From a bacterium TMED6 (GTDB lineage: Bacteria > Fidelibacterota > Marinisomatia > SCGC-AAA003-L08 > D37C17): a DNA stretch of 29,366 nucleotides. Position numbers and translations under genes: made by a program. Each line of letters starts with the position of its first letter. Position 1 is the stretch's first letter. The stretch is taken from positions 11,422 through 40,787 of the forward strand of contig NHBL01000017.1 of assembly GCA_002167465.1 (NCBI GenBank), written 5' to 3'. Shown one piece after another: positions 1 through 6,874 of the stretch. Under the pieces are notes generated by a model that saw only the letters and a list, made by a program, of their open reading frames with translations, was not told where the DNA came from and did not search any database.

Positions 1-214
1 ACTTTGACTTAATCTTATAACCACCTTTGGGTCCTTTTATTGAAATTAAAATCTGAGCCTTTGACATCTTTTGTAAAATTTTAGCTAACAAATCATATGG
101 AATATTATGAAAGTCTGAAATTTGTCTAACAGATACAGGCGTATCTGAATCACATTTATTAATATGATTAACAGATATTAAGGCGTATTCAACTGTTTTA
201 CTAAATTTAAACAT
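1..214 (-). CDS. Rrf2-family transcriptional regulator, 5' part only (partial)
   Basis: The reading frame starts at the ATG at 212-214 and runs off the left edge, giving 71 visible codons. The N-terminus (MFKFSKTVEYALISV), a helix with IPYDLLAKILQKM and the wing ILISIKGPKGGYKI match the winged-helix DNA-binding domain of Rrf2 proteins (IscR, NsrR, CymR relatives). The Fe-S-ligating cysteines of IscR/NsrR-type members would lie in the missing C-terminal part, so I cannot say whether it binds a cluster. A purine-rich stretch (GAAGAGAG) precedes the ATG by about ten bases. The gene follows the terminator at 263-302, so it probably has its own promoter within 215-262. The family is clear; its target genes are unknown. 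Confidence 0.85.
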   Translation of the reverse strand, partial: MFKFSKTVEYALISVNHINKCDSDTPVSVRQISDFHNIPYDLLAKILQKMSKAQILISIKGPKGGYKIKSK

Positions 215-262
215 TATATTATTACTCTCTTCTCTACATAAATTTAAATTACATTTTTATAT

Positions 263-302
263 AAAAAAAAGATTAAATACGATATTTTTTGTCGTATTTA
301 AT
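263..302 (-). terminator. Intrinsic (rho-independent) terminator
   Basis: A perfect 11-bp inverted repeat (ATTAAATACGA at 272-282, TCGTATTTAAT at 292-302) encloses a 9-base loop. In minus-strand RNA it is followed by one C and eight U residues (positions 270-263). It begins two bases after the stop codon of the DUF2452 gene (305-307), so it closes the minus-strand unit to its right. The stem is AT-rich but long. On the plus strand the U run is much shorter and no gene reads into it. Confidence 0.85.
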
Positions 303-304
303 TT

Positions 305-661
305 TTAATGTTTTTCTACTTTAATCCATTTTTGTACTGAATCTTGCTTGTAACATCCAATATAACTTAAAACTGTATTATCTTTCCATTCTTCAGGGGC
401 TATTAATGACATGAAGTTTACATCGTTTTTGTCTCTATATAAATAATACTTTTTTCCGATTACTGGCTTAAAGTTCATTTTACTATCAAATATAATTTTA
501 TTAATGTTAAATTCTTGAAGTAGTCTAGTGTATTCATTTTTTAATTCGATAGCCTTTTCTTCAAAATATTGTTTTACTTGAACAGCGTTTGTTGGCTTCC
601 AATTTTCAAGCTCATAAACTTTACCTTCTACATCATCAATCTTTAAAATTTTATCTATCAT
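305..661 (-). CDS. DUF2452 family protein (C1orf50-like)
   Basis: A 118-residue predicted soluble protein with no signal peptide. The C-terminal half carries GKKYYLYR, then a short loop, MSLIAPEEW and YIGCYKQDS. This is the order and spacing I recall for DUF2452, a family of unknown function found in bacteria and also in animals (human C1orf50). The N-terminal half is helical and charged (residues 25-50). A strong ribosome binding site (AAAGGGAG) lies about 8 bases before the ATG. It is the last gene before the terminator, 27 bases downstream of the DUF6370 gene, so it is probably in the same transcript. No catalytic residues are obvious. I assign the family from motif memory, not a search. 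Confidence 0.7.
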   Translation of the reverse strand: MIDKILKIDDVEGKVYELENWKPTNAVQVKQYFEEKAIELKNEYTRLLQEFNINKIIFDSKMNFKPVIGKKYYLYRDKNDVNFMSLIAPEEWKDNTVLSYIGCYKQDSVQKWIKVEKH

Positions 662-688
662 TTAAGTATCTCCCTTTAACCTTAAATA

Positions 689-1090
689 CTAATCTAATGG
701 GTTTTCAATTAACGCAAAATTATCTGCATAAAAAGTATCATAGCTAATTTTACCAGTAACATATGCAATTCTTAATGCATTACATATACCATCAACTTTA
801 TGAGCATCTTTATGATTTACTGGTTGGTTATATATATTATATATACTATCTCCAATTTTGATATTCATACTACATTTTTTATTGTTAATTTTTCCTAAAT
901 TACATTTTGCACATGAAGCAATAACAAAGCCCTCTATCTCACCAGTTGAAGGTATAGTTTGTACAAAATTATTATTTTTTTTTCCTTCTATTGAAGGATT
1001 CTTAATTTGGCAACCACCACATCCAGCATAAACTGAATTTATTAGTACTAGAAATGGTATAATTAAAATAATATTGATTTTATATTTCAT
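689..1090 (-). CDS. Exported cysteine-rich protein, DUF6370-like
   Basis: A 133-residue protein with an N-terminal signal sequence (hydrophobic residues 7-20, likely cleavage after VYA at 22). The context around Cys24 (YAGC) is close to a lipobox, so a lipoprotein is possible. The mature N-terminus begins GCGGC. A second module has Cys60-x-x-Cys63, Cys73, then HKDAHKVDGICNALR with His97, Asp100 and Cys103. That pattern (CxxC, a short C-x-hydrophobic strand, DAH..DG.CNA) matches DUF6370, a small periplasmic family of unknown function. Clustered Cys/His residues suggest metal binding or redox chemistry, but this is inference. The ribosome binding site AAAGGAG is strong. It lies 11 bases from the lipoprotein gene and 27 from the DUF2452 gene. 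Confidence 0.7.
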   Translation of the reverse strand: MKYKINIILIIPFLVLINSVYAGCGGCQIKNPSIEGKKNNNFVQTIPSTGEIEGFVIASCAKCNLGKINNKKCSMNIKIGDSIYNIYNQPVNHKDAHKVDGICNALRIAYVTGKISYDTFYADNFALIENPLD

Positions 1091-1101
1091 TTAAAACTCC
1101 T

Positions 1102-1542
1102 TTAAATTTTAGTTATTTTTTTAAATATATATAATTTTTGATTTGAATTTTCTAAAATTAAGTGATCTAGTACTTGTTGAATATTCCAATTATCATTTAA
1201 TAATAATAGTATCTCTTTGTGAAAACTTTCTTTCCAAGAAATGTTACTATTGTAATTTCTATTATTAGATATCTCTACCCATTTTATATTAAATGTATCT
1301 GATATAGAATAGTCTGTTTCAGTTAAAAATATTTTGTACTCACTTTTAAAATTTGGTTGATGATTATTATATATTGATTCAGTAATTAATTTTAAATAAA
1401 TCAGATCAATAAAATCATCAGGAATATCAATTGAATTGTTAGCCTTAGATAGTGGTATTTTACCTAATATAGAATTATTTTTTTCTAAAAATGAATTATT
1501 AGAAAAAGAACAGCCAAGTAGTAATAAAAAAAGTAATTTCAT
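1102..1542 (-). CDS. Predicted lipoprotein of unknown function
   Basis: A 146-residue protein. The N-terminus MKLLFLLLLGCSF is a very short signal peptide with a good lipobox (LLGC), so Cys11 should be lipidated after cleavage. The rest is Asn/Ser/Ile-rich, with a tryptophan-containing central part and a helical C-terminus ending in a lysine-rich tail. I recognise no family. A GGAGA ribosome binding site is placed about 5 bases before the ATG. It is the first gene of the small unit lipoprotein - DUF6370 - DUF2452, which ends at the terminator. The 68-base gap before it holds short direct repeats that could be regulatory. The C-terminus may be less conserved than usual for a functional domain; I cannot test that here. 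Confidence 0.65.
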   Translation of the reverse strand: MKLLFLLLLGCSFSNNSFLEKNNSILGKIPLSKANNSIDIPDDFIDLIYLKLITESIYNNHQPNFKSEYKIFLTETDYSISDTFNIKWVEISNNRNYNSNISWKESFHKEILLLLNDNWNIQQVLDHLILENSNQKLYIFKKITKI

Positions 1543-1558
1543 AAGTCTCCATTATATT

Positions 1559-1599
1559 GCACGTTTTGCACGTTTTAATGTAATGAATATTAATGTAAT
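1559..1599. repeat. Paired short direct repeats upstream of the lipoprotein gene
   Basis: GCACGTTTT occurs twice in perfect tandem (1559-1567, 1568-1576). TTAATGTAAT occurs at 1575-1584 and again at 1590-1599, with starts 15 bases apart. The block fills most of the 68-base gap between the lipid kinase stop (1611) and the lipoprotein start (1542), which is where a promoter or operator for the minus-strand lipoprotein unit would sit. Function is inferred from position only. Confidence 0.5.
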
Positions 1600-1610
1600 T
1601 AAAAAATAAT

Positions 1611-2510
1611 TTAATTTATTATTTTTACTTTGTTAGGAATTACAGACAAATCAAATGGAGCAACACCTTTTATTTCACCATCAATCAATAGTGATTTATT
1701 TTCTGCATTTAATTTTAATTTAGTAATTTGAACATATTTAACAATGTTATCGTAAATATGTCTTCCTGAAAAAAGTTTTGACATTAATTTAATTAATTTA
1801 AATCTGGTTGCATCTTTTATTAGAACTAAATCTAATAAACCGTCATTTAATTTTGAGTTTGGAGCAATTTTCATACCTTTACCAGTGTGCATAGTATTAC
1901 AAATTGCAGCAAACATATATTCACCTTTTAAAATATGTTTTTCATTATTAATGTCAGTGTATTCTATAATTGCTTTATTTATTTTTTTAAAAAAGATTTC
2001 AAATAAAGATAATATTGTATATCTATTAGTACCTAACCATCTATATTTCTCAGCTTTTTGACCTACTGTTGCTACCATACCCCACCCAACAATGTTAAAA
2101 CTATAAATATCTTCCTTATCATTTGTAATTTTAACAATATCTAAATATGAAGTATTAAATTTAATTAAATTTTGAATAGCTAAATTTAAATCTATAATAT
2201 TTAAATCTCTTGCAAGGCTATTTCCAGAACCTGCAGGAATTAATCCTAATGGCACGCTCATACCATCATCTCTTTTCATTAATCCATTTATGGCTTCATG
2301 AAAACTTCCATCCCCACCTATCACACAACAGCAATCATATTTTTTTATATTAATAGAATGTAATATTTTTTCAATGTGTCCTTTAAATTCCGATTCAATC
2401 ACCTCCAAATGAAAAATATTTTCTAATTTAGAAATAACCTTAGGTAGAATAATATTTGATATTTTTTTACCACTTATAGGATTTTTAATCAATAATATTT
2501 TTTTATTCAT
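1611..2510 (-). CDS. Diacylglycerol kinase / YegS-type lipid kinase
   Basis: 299 residues, the usual size for the DagK/YegS/sphingosine-kinase-like lipid kinases. Visible motifs in order: NPISGKK (10-16), the nucleotide-binding GGDGSFHEAINGL (65-77), GLIPAGSGNSLARDL (89-103), and the later NDGLLDLVL that contributes to the catalytic and lipid-binding domain. The enzyme uses ATP to phosphorylate a membrane lipid, most likely diacylglycerol to phosphatidic acid at the cytoplasmic face of the inner membrane; the exact substrate cannot be read from the sequence. It overlaps the upstream DUF3108 gene by 8 bases and has no clear ribosome binding site of its own, so translational coupling is likely. 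Confidence 0.92.
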   Translation of the reverse strand: MNKKILLIKNPISGKKISNIILPKVISKLENIFHLEVIESEFKGHIEKILHSINIKKYDCCCVIGGDGSFHEAINGLMKRDDGMSVPLGLIPAGSGNSLARDLNIIDLNLAIQNLIKFNTSYLDIVKITNDKEDIYSFNIVGWGMVATVGQKAEKYRWLGTNRYTILSLFEIFFKKINKAIIEYTDINNEKHILKGEYMFAAICNTMHTGKGMKIAPNSKLNDGLLDLVLIKDATRFKLIKLMSKLFSGRHIYDNIVKYVQITKLKLNAENKSLLIDGEIKGVAPFDLSVIPNKVKIIN

Positions 2511-3201
2511 CTTTGAACTTTTTTAATTTCATAATAAAAGTACCAATCTTAGTATTTAACTTAATTTTAACTGGTATTTTTTCATTATCATTAGTGTACC
2601 ATAATTCAAGATCACCATTATTTTTAATAGCATTTTTATCTAAAACAGGCTTAATAGCTATGCATTCAAATATTCCATAAGGAACTTTAATTTTCTCAAT
2701 TTTCAATACTTTTAGCATAACATTTTTAATCTTTTTACTACTAAATATTTCATAAAAATATTCATCATCAATATTTAATTCCTTGGTTTGCATTAAAGGA
2801 ATTATTGAAAAGGGAGAGTATAAAGAGTCAGAAAAAAAATTTAAATTTTTTCCATTTTTTGTTATGACTTTATCATCCCTGTTTATTTGAATATTATTAT
2901 TTAGATCATCATTAGTAGATTTATGATTTATGGAAATTAATGAAAAGTCTTTATCTACTTTTAATTTTATTTGATCTCTGTATGGGTATAAAAGTTTAGC
3001 AAAATTTACTGTTTTTGTCAATATATCAATTTCATATTGCTCATTAATATTTTCTCTAATTTTTAATGAGCATTTTCCAATAGTACCTGCAACAATAGAC
3101 ACACCTTTAATCTCAACATCATATATATACTCTTTTATATTAGAAAAAGTAAATGAAAAACTATATAAAAATAAAAATATAATTAATTTATTAAATATCA
3201 T
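2503..3201 (-). CDS. DUF3108 family exported protein
   Basis: 232 residues with an N-terminal signal sequence or membrane anchor (hydrophobic residues 4-20). The body is beta-rich. The early VSIVAGTIGKCSLKI strand and the late ELWYTNDNEKIPVKIKL segment match DUF3108, an envelope family of unknown function. An AAAGGT ribosome binding site precedes the ATG. The gene overlaps the end of waaA by 11 bases and the start of the lipid kinase by 8. Its place between a Kdo transferase and a lipid kinase suggests a periplasmic or outer-membrane role. No enzyme activity can be assigned. Confidence 0.75.
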   Translation of the reverse strand: MIFNKLIIFLFLYSFSFTFSNIKEYIYDVEIKGVSIVAGTIGKCSLKIRENINEQYEIDILTKTVNFAKLLYPYRDQIKLKVDKDFSLISINHKSTNDDLNNNIQINRDDKVITKNGKNLNFFSDSLYSPFSIIPLMQTKELNIDDEYFYEIFSSKKIKNVMLKVLKIEKIKVPYGIFECIAIKPVLDKNAIKNNGDLELWYTNDNEKIPVKIKLNTKIGTFIMKLKKFKDE

Positions 3202-4438
3202 TTATTACCTTTATAATTTCATTTAAAGAAGCTTTTTTAGCATTTAAATACTCATCGATTTTTATTTTTATTTCTTGAGATTTGCTTTTGTTTAAATATT
3301 CTAAATATTTTTCATATAATTCTTTTCCATTATTTACAATAAATCCACAGTCAATCTCATTCATTTCTTTGGCTTCATCTAATAAATCAATATTTGGGCC
3401 GTAACAAACAATATTATTATAAACTAAAGGCTCTATCGTTGAGTGTACACCTGCTCCAAAGCCTCCTCCAATATATGCAAATTTTGAATATTTATACAAT
3501 TCAGGCAAAATACCTACTTTATCAATGATAATAACTTTAGGCAATGAATTCTTATCTAAAAATGTAAAGCGCTTAACCTGTTTAAAATGTTTAGTTTGTA
3601 AAAAAACTTTTTCAATATCATTTATTAACTGTAAATCAATTTCGTGAGGAACTATAATTAAATTTTGAGTTATTTTTTTTAAATCTAAATTTTGTATAAA
3701 TGATGCTATTAATGTTAAATCTTTTGATGAGATACTGCCAAAAATAATATTATCATTACTTAAATTATTTAATTCAAAAATTTCTTTAAAATGTTTTTTT
3801 CTATACAATATTTGATCAAATCTAGTATCAGATATAACATTTAAACTATTAATCTTTAAATGGTTTTCAAAAACTTTCTTTATTCTTTTTGTTGGAACTA
3901 TTATGGCATCAAACAAATTAAAAATATATCTTGTAAAGCTAATAGAATACCATTTGAGTCTGCTAGAATTTTCATAAAGATTAGCATTAATTATGATTGT
4001 TTTAATTTTAAACTTATTAGCTAAATTTAAATGAATAGGCCAGACATCATGTCTGGTAGTTAAATATATATCAGGATCAATAATCTTATAAAAAGTTTTT
4101 GCGGCCCATGGAAAATCAAAAGGGTGATAACAACAAACATTACCTAAATTATCTTGTTTAATTAAATTGTAAATTGTTGGCGACATGCATGTAACAATAA
4201 TAAAATATATATTTTTATCAATTTTTTTAATTAGTGGCTTTACTTGCTCATACTCTCCTGCAGATGCAGCATGTATTATTATCTTCTTTTTATTTGTGTT
4301 TAATTTTGATTTTAAACTTAATAAGGATTTCTTTTGATCAGATTGTAAAACTTTGATTTTAGTACTAAAAATTGAGATTATTTTTAATACTACAAAAAAG
4401 AAAGGAGATAGAAAATAATAAATGAAAAATAAATACAT
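3191..4438 (-). CDS. waaA: 3-deoxy-D-manno-octulosonic acid (Kdo) transferase, lipid A core
   Basis: 415 residues, normal for WaaA/KdtA (GT30). It transfers Kdo from CMP-Kdo to the lipid A precursor at the cytoplasmic face of the inner membrane. A hydrophobic N-terminal anchor (about residues 3-24) is followed by the diagnostic HAASAGE (56-62), with the glutamate that acts as base in the family. The C-terminal GT-B half has AYIGGGFGAGVHSTIEPLVY and the following YGPN nucleotide-sugar-binding motif. The segment TTRHDVWP (127-134) stands where many homologues have ETELWP, so acidic residues differ from the E. coli form. The gene follows directly on the HAD phosphatase stop with no gap. No kdsA or kdsB is seen in the window. 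Confidence 0.92.
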   Translation of the reverse strand: MYLFFIYYFLSPFFFVVLKIISIFSTKIKVLQSDQKKSLLSLKSKLNTNKKKIIIHAASAGEYEQVKPLIKKIDKNIYFIIVTCMSPTIYNLIKQDNLGNVCCYHPFDFPWAAKTFYKIIDPDIYLTTRHDVWPIHLNLANKFKIKTIIINANLYENSSRLKWYSISFTRYIFNLFDAIIVPTKRIKKVFENHLKINSLNVISDTRFDQILYRKKHFKEIFELNNLSNDNIIFGSISSKDLTLIASFIQNLDLKKITQNLIIVPHEIDLQLINDIEKVFLQTKHFKQVKRFTFLDKNSLPKVIIIDKVGILPELYKYSKFAYIGGGFGAGVHSTIEPLVYNNIVCYGPNIDLLDEAKEMNEIDCGFIVNNGKELYEKYLEYLNKSKSQEIKIKIDEYLNAKKASLNEIIKVINDI

Positions 4439-4909
4439 TTATCTATCTTTTAAAATGATATCAACAAATTCTCTAAAAGCTCCATCCCCACCTTTTTTAT
4501 TTGTAATGTAGTCAACTTTTATTCTATTTTTTATTGGACTATTTTTTGTCAATGCAGAAAAACCTACAACATTTAAAATGTCTACATCATTTAAGTCATC
4601 CCCAATATATGCTACATTTTTTAAACTAATATTTTTTTCTAAACATATCTTTTTAATTATTTCTAATTTGTTTTGAATTCCAATATTAACATTTGAAATA
4701 TTTAATTTCTTTGCCCTTTGTAATACAATATTTGAATTTTCACTAGTTATAATGACTGTTTCAATATTTTTCTCTTTTAAAAGTTGAACACCCATACCAT
4801 CATAAGTGCTAAATGACTTCATGAAATCACCTTTTTCCGTATAATGCATCCTTGCATCTGTCCATACTCCATCAATATCAGTTGCAACTAATTTAATTTC
4901 ACTTGACAT
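4439..4909 (-). CDS. kdsC: HAD-IIIA phosphatase, KdsC / N-acylneuraminate-9-phosphatase type
   Basis: I choose the ATG at 4907-4909 (156 residues). An in-frame GTG lies one codon upstream, but AAAGGAG is 6 bases from the ATG and only 3 from the GTG. HAD motifs: ATDIDGVWTD with nucleophile Asp11 and acid/base Asp13, TSEN (Thr55, Ser56), Lys81, and YIGDDLNDVDIL (Asp104/Asp105/Asp108). There is no cap domain, which fits tetrameric KdsC-like enzymes that dephosphorylate Kdo-8-phosphate or nonulosonate-9-phosphates. Beside waaA it could be KdsC. Its 11-base overlap with the NeuA-like gene makes a sialic-acid-type phosphatase equally possible. Confidence 0.85.
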   Translation of the reverse strand: MSSEIKLVATDIDGVWTDARMHYTEKGDFMKSFSTYDGMGVQLLKEKNIETVIITSENSNIVLQRAKKLNISNVNIGIQNKLEIIKKICLEKNISLKNVAYIGDDLNDVDILNVVGFSALTKNSPIKNRIKVDYITNKKGGDGAFREFVDIILKDR

Positions 4910-5597
4910 CACTAGCTCCTTTTATAAATTTACCTATCGTTTCTAATAAATCAAAATCTAATGGCGTATCTATTTGCTTACCGTATTCTTCACTAAATAT
5001 AAAAATACCTATTTTACCACCTAATCTATTTAATTCTTTCATAAATGTATTATGTTTAAAAATATATACGGATCCGTTCTCATCATAAATTAAATCTTCA
5101 TTTTTAAAATCTTGTCTTCTAGGCCTATTTAAGTAATCATACATACATTCAGGCTTTTTATTACTTATTTTCCATGTTAAAGGATGAATAGGACTAATTG
5201 TTAACATAGAATCATATTGGTTGTTATTAAATTTATTGATAATCTCATCTAAAGAATTTTCAGGCCTTAAAGGGCTTGTAGGTTGCAATAATATATATAT
5301 TGTATTTTTTGAAAAATTCATTGTTGAAATAACATGTTCTATTGCACTTTCAGTTGTTGCTTTATCATCTGATATGTTATCTGGCCTTTTTATAACTATA
5401 ATATCATTCTTATTGCCAATTTGCATTATTTCTTCGGAGTCAGTTGTTAATACAATTTGATTAATAAAATTAGATTCTTTTGCATAATCTATACTATGCT
5501 GCACAAGGGGTTTATCTAAAAATAATTTAATATTCTTTTTAGGAATACCTTTACTTCCCCCTCTTGCAGGTATTATGGCTACATATTTGTACTTCAT
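4899..5597 (-). CDS. neuA: CMP-nonulosonate (acylneuraminate) cytidylyltransferase, NeuA-like
   Basis: 232 residues. IIPARGGSKGIPKKNIK at 8-24 is the CTP-binding signature of CMP-sialic acid synthetases (NeuA, PseF, LegF). It differs clearly from the KdsB form, which has IPARYxSTRLPGKPL. Downstream are TTDSEEI, the RPDNISDDKAT segment, LLQPTSPLR, and a C-terminal QIDTPLDFDLLE that fits the dimerisation/metal region. The enzyme should join CMP from CTP to a nine-carbon keto acid. Which acid (Neu5Ac, Kdn, pseudaminic, legionaminic) cannot be told, and no synthase (NeuB) is in the window. It overlaps the HAD phosphatase downstream by 11 bases and the IspD-type gene upstream by 4. The GT29-like gene two positions upstream would be a natural user of the product. 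Confidence 0.88.
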   Translation of the reverse strand: MKYKYVAIIPARGGSKGIPKKNIKLFLDKPLVQHSIDYAKESNFINQIVLTTDSEEIMQIGNKNDIIVIKRPDNISDDKATTESAIEHVISTMNFSKNTIYILLQPTSPLRPENSLDEIINKFNNNQYDSMLTISPIHPLTWKISNKKPECMYDYLNRPRRQDFKNEDLIYDENGSVYIFKHNTFMKELNRLGGKIGIFIFSEEYGKQIDTPLDFDLLETIGKFIKGASDVK

Positions 5598-6235
5598 ATT
5601 AATACTTTTAAAATCTCAAAATCTTCTTTGTAAGTTATTTTCATATTCTTTTTGCTCCCTAAAATTATTTTTGGCTTAAAACCACATTTTTGAATTATAC
5701 TTATATCATCAGTAACATGTTCTTTTATTTGATTGTGACAATCAGCTAAAATAGAATAACTAAATCCTTGAGGTGTTTGTAAATGAAATAATTCACTTCT
5801 AGTTAATACTTTATTAATTTCATCATTATTAATTTGAGCAATAGTATCTATACTAGGAAGAGCAGGACATACAGCTACATTTGATTTCAAAGTATTTATA
5901 CAATTTGAAATAATCTCATTATTTATAAATGGTCTTGCAGCATCATGTATCAATATATTTTTTGTTTCTTTTGAACAATTTTTTAAAGCAATTAGTGAAG
6001 ACTCTTGTCTAGTTTTGCCTCCAACAAAAATTTTACATGTTTTAATTTTTTCATTTATAAAATCATAATATTTATTCGAAACTAATAACAACACTTCATC
6101 AATTTCAGGATGTTTAAGAAAAGTATTTAAAGAATATTCAAAAACCATCTTATTTTTAAACTTTTGAAATTGCTTTGGAGTTTTATTGCCAAATCTACTG
6201 GAATTTCCAGCAGCCAAAATAACTGCTACATTCAT
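5594..6235 (-). CDS. ispD: 2-C-methyl-D-erythritol 4-phosphate cytidylyltransferase (IspD-type)
   Basis: 213 residues. VILAAGNSSRFG with Arg14, PKQF with Lys21, GGKTRQESSLIAL (72-84), IHDAARPFI (96-104), LQTPQGF (152-158), TDDISI (175-180) and KNMKIT (196-201) are all present in IspD order. AARPF and QTPQGF fit IspD better than the ribitol-phosphate enzyme TarI (usually AVRPF, QTPQSF). The reaction would be MEP plus CTP to CDP-methylerythritol in the non-mevalonate isoprenoid pathway. The neighbours are glycan genes and no ispF is next to it, so an alditol-phosphate cytidylyltransferase role feeding the glycerophosphotransferase-like enzyme cannot be excluded. Its ATG overlaps the GT29-like stop (ATGA), and an AAAGGAT site lies upstream. 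Confidence 0.82.
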   Translation of the reverse strand: MNVAVILAAGNSSRFGNKTPKQFQKFKNKMVFEYSLNTFLKHPEIDEVLLLVSNKYYDFINEKIKTCKIFVGGKTRQESSLIALKNCSKETKNILIHDAARPFINNEIISNCINTLKSNVAVCPALPSIDTIAQINNDEINKVLTRSELFHLQTPQGFSYSILADCHNQIKEHVTDDISIIQKCGFKPKIILGSKKNMKITYKEDFEILKVLI

Positions 6236-6840
6236 TTTTTATCCTTTAAAAAATCTTTAAGATTAATAACTTTATTTTTTATAATTAAATCGTTAATGAA
6301 TTTTTTTTCTCCCAAATTATCATGCTTTCCAGCTTTATTAAAAACTTTAAAATTTGATAATGTTTTAACTAATTTTGAATCAAAATAATGTTCTTTACCA
6401 TCTTGAAAAAAATCAAATCCGTGAATTATAACTTGTTCATAATTTTCAATTGACCACATTATCGAATTAAATCCGGTCGTTGGTCTTTTAATATTTGAAA
6501 AATCTTCGTAGAATTTCATTTTTTCTTTTTTTATAATTTCAAAATCATTTGGAATCATATCTAATTTTTTTGATAATTGATTTTTAATTTTTTTTTCTTT
6601 TCTAAGTAATATCTCATAGGGAATGAAAACAATAACTTTTTTGGGAGGTAAAATATTTTTCTTTAAATTTTGATTACCCCCATTAAACCAAACTGTAGTT
6701 TTAGATCCAGTAAACTTTTGAAAATCTTTAGTTTTATAGTTGTTAATTCGTGCAACTTCTTCAAATTTGTCTATTTCATCACCAAAATTTCGATTCAAGA
6801 CTGATGGTCCATTTGCTATTATTAAAATTTTACTGTTCAT
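6232..6840 (-). CDS. GT29-like sialyltransferase candidate (compact)
   Basis: 202 residues, no signal peptide. I see all four sialylmotifs of family GT29. The L-motif-like stretch at about 4-55 has NGPSVL, GDEID, VARINN and TGSKTT. The S-motif-like stretch at 119-142 has RPTTGFNSIMW and IIHGFDFF. A motif III-like His151-Tyr152 follows, then a VS-like His173 with four residues before Glu178 (HX4E). In animal enzymes these build the CMP-sialic acid site and the catalytic base. This protein lacks the N-terminal anchor and stem and most of the linker. It ends four bases into the IspD-type gene, with the NeuA-like gene next. No ribosome binding site is visible, but TATAAT-like sequences lie just upstream. 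It could also use another CMP-sugar. Family call is from motifs only. Confidence 0.72.
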   Translation of the reverse strand: MNSKILIIANGPSVLNRNFGDEIDKFEEVARINNYKTKDFQKFTGSKTTVWFNGGNQNLKKNILPPKKVIVFIPYEILLRKEKKIKNQLSKKLDMIPNDFEIIKKEKMKFYEDFSNIKRPTTGFNSIMWSIENYEQVIIHGFDFFQDGKEHYFDSKLVKTLSNFKVFNKAGKHDNLGEKKFINDLIIKNKVINLKDFLKDKK

Positions 6841-6874
6841 AATTATAATTTAATAATTAAATAAATATATAACA

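Noticed and set aside
4910..4912. GTG start for the HAD phosphatase
   Set aside because: The AAAGGAG site is too close to the GTG (3 bases) and well spaced from the next codon, an ATG.
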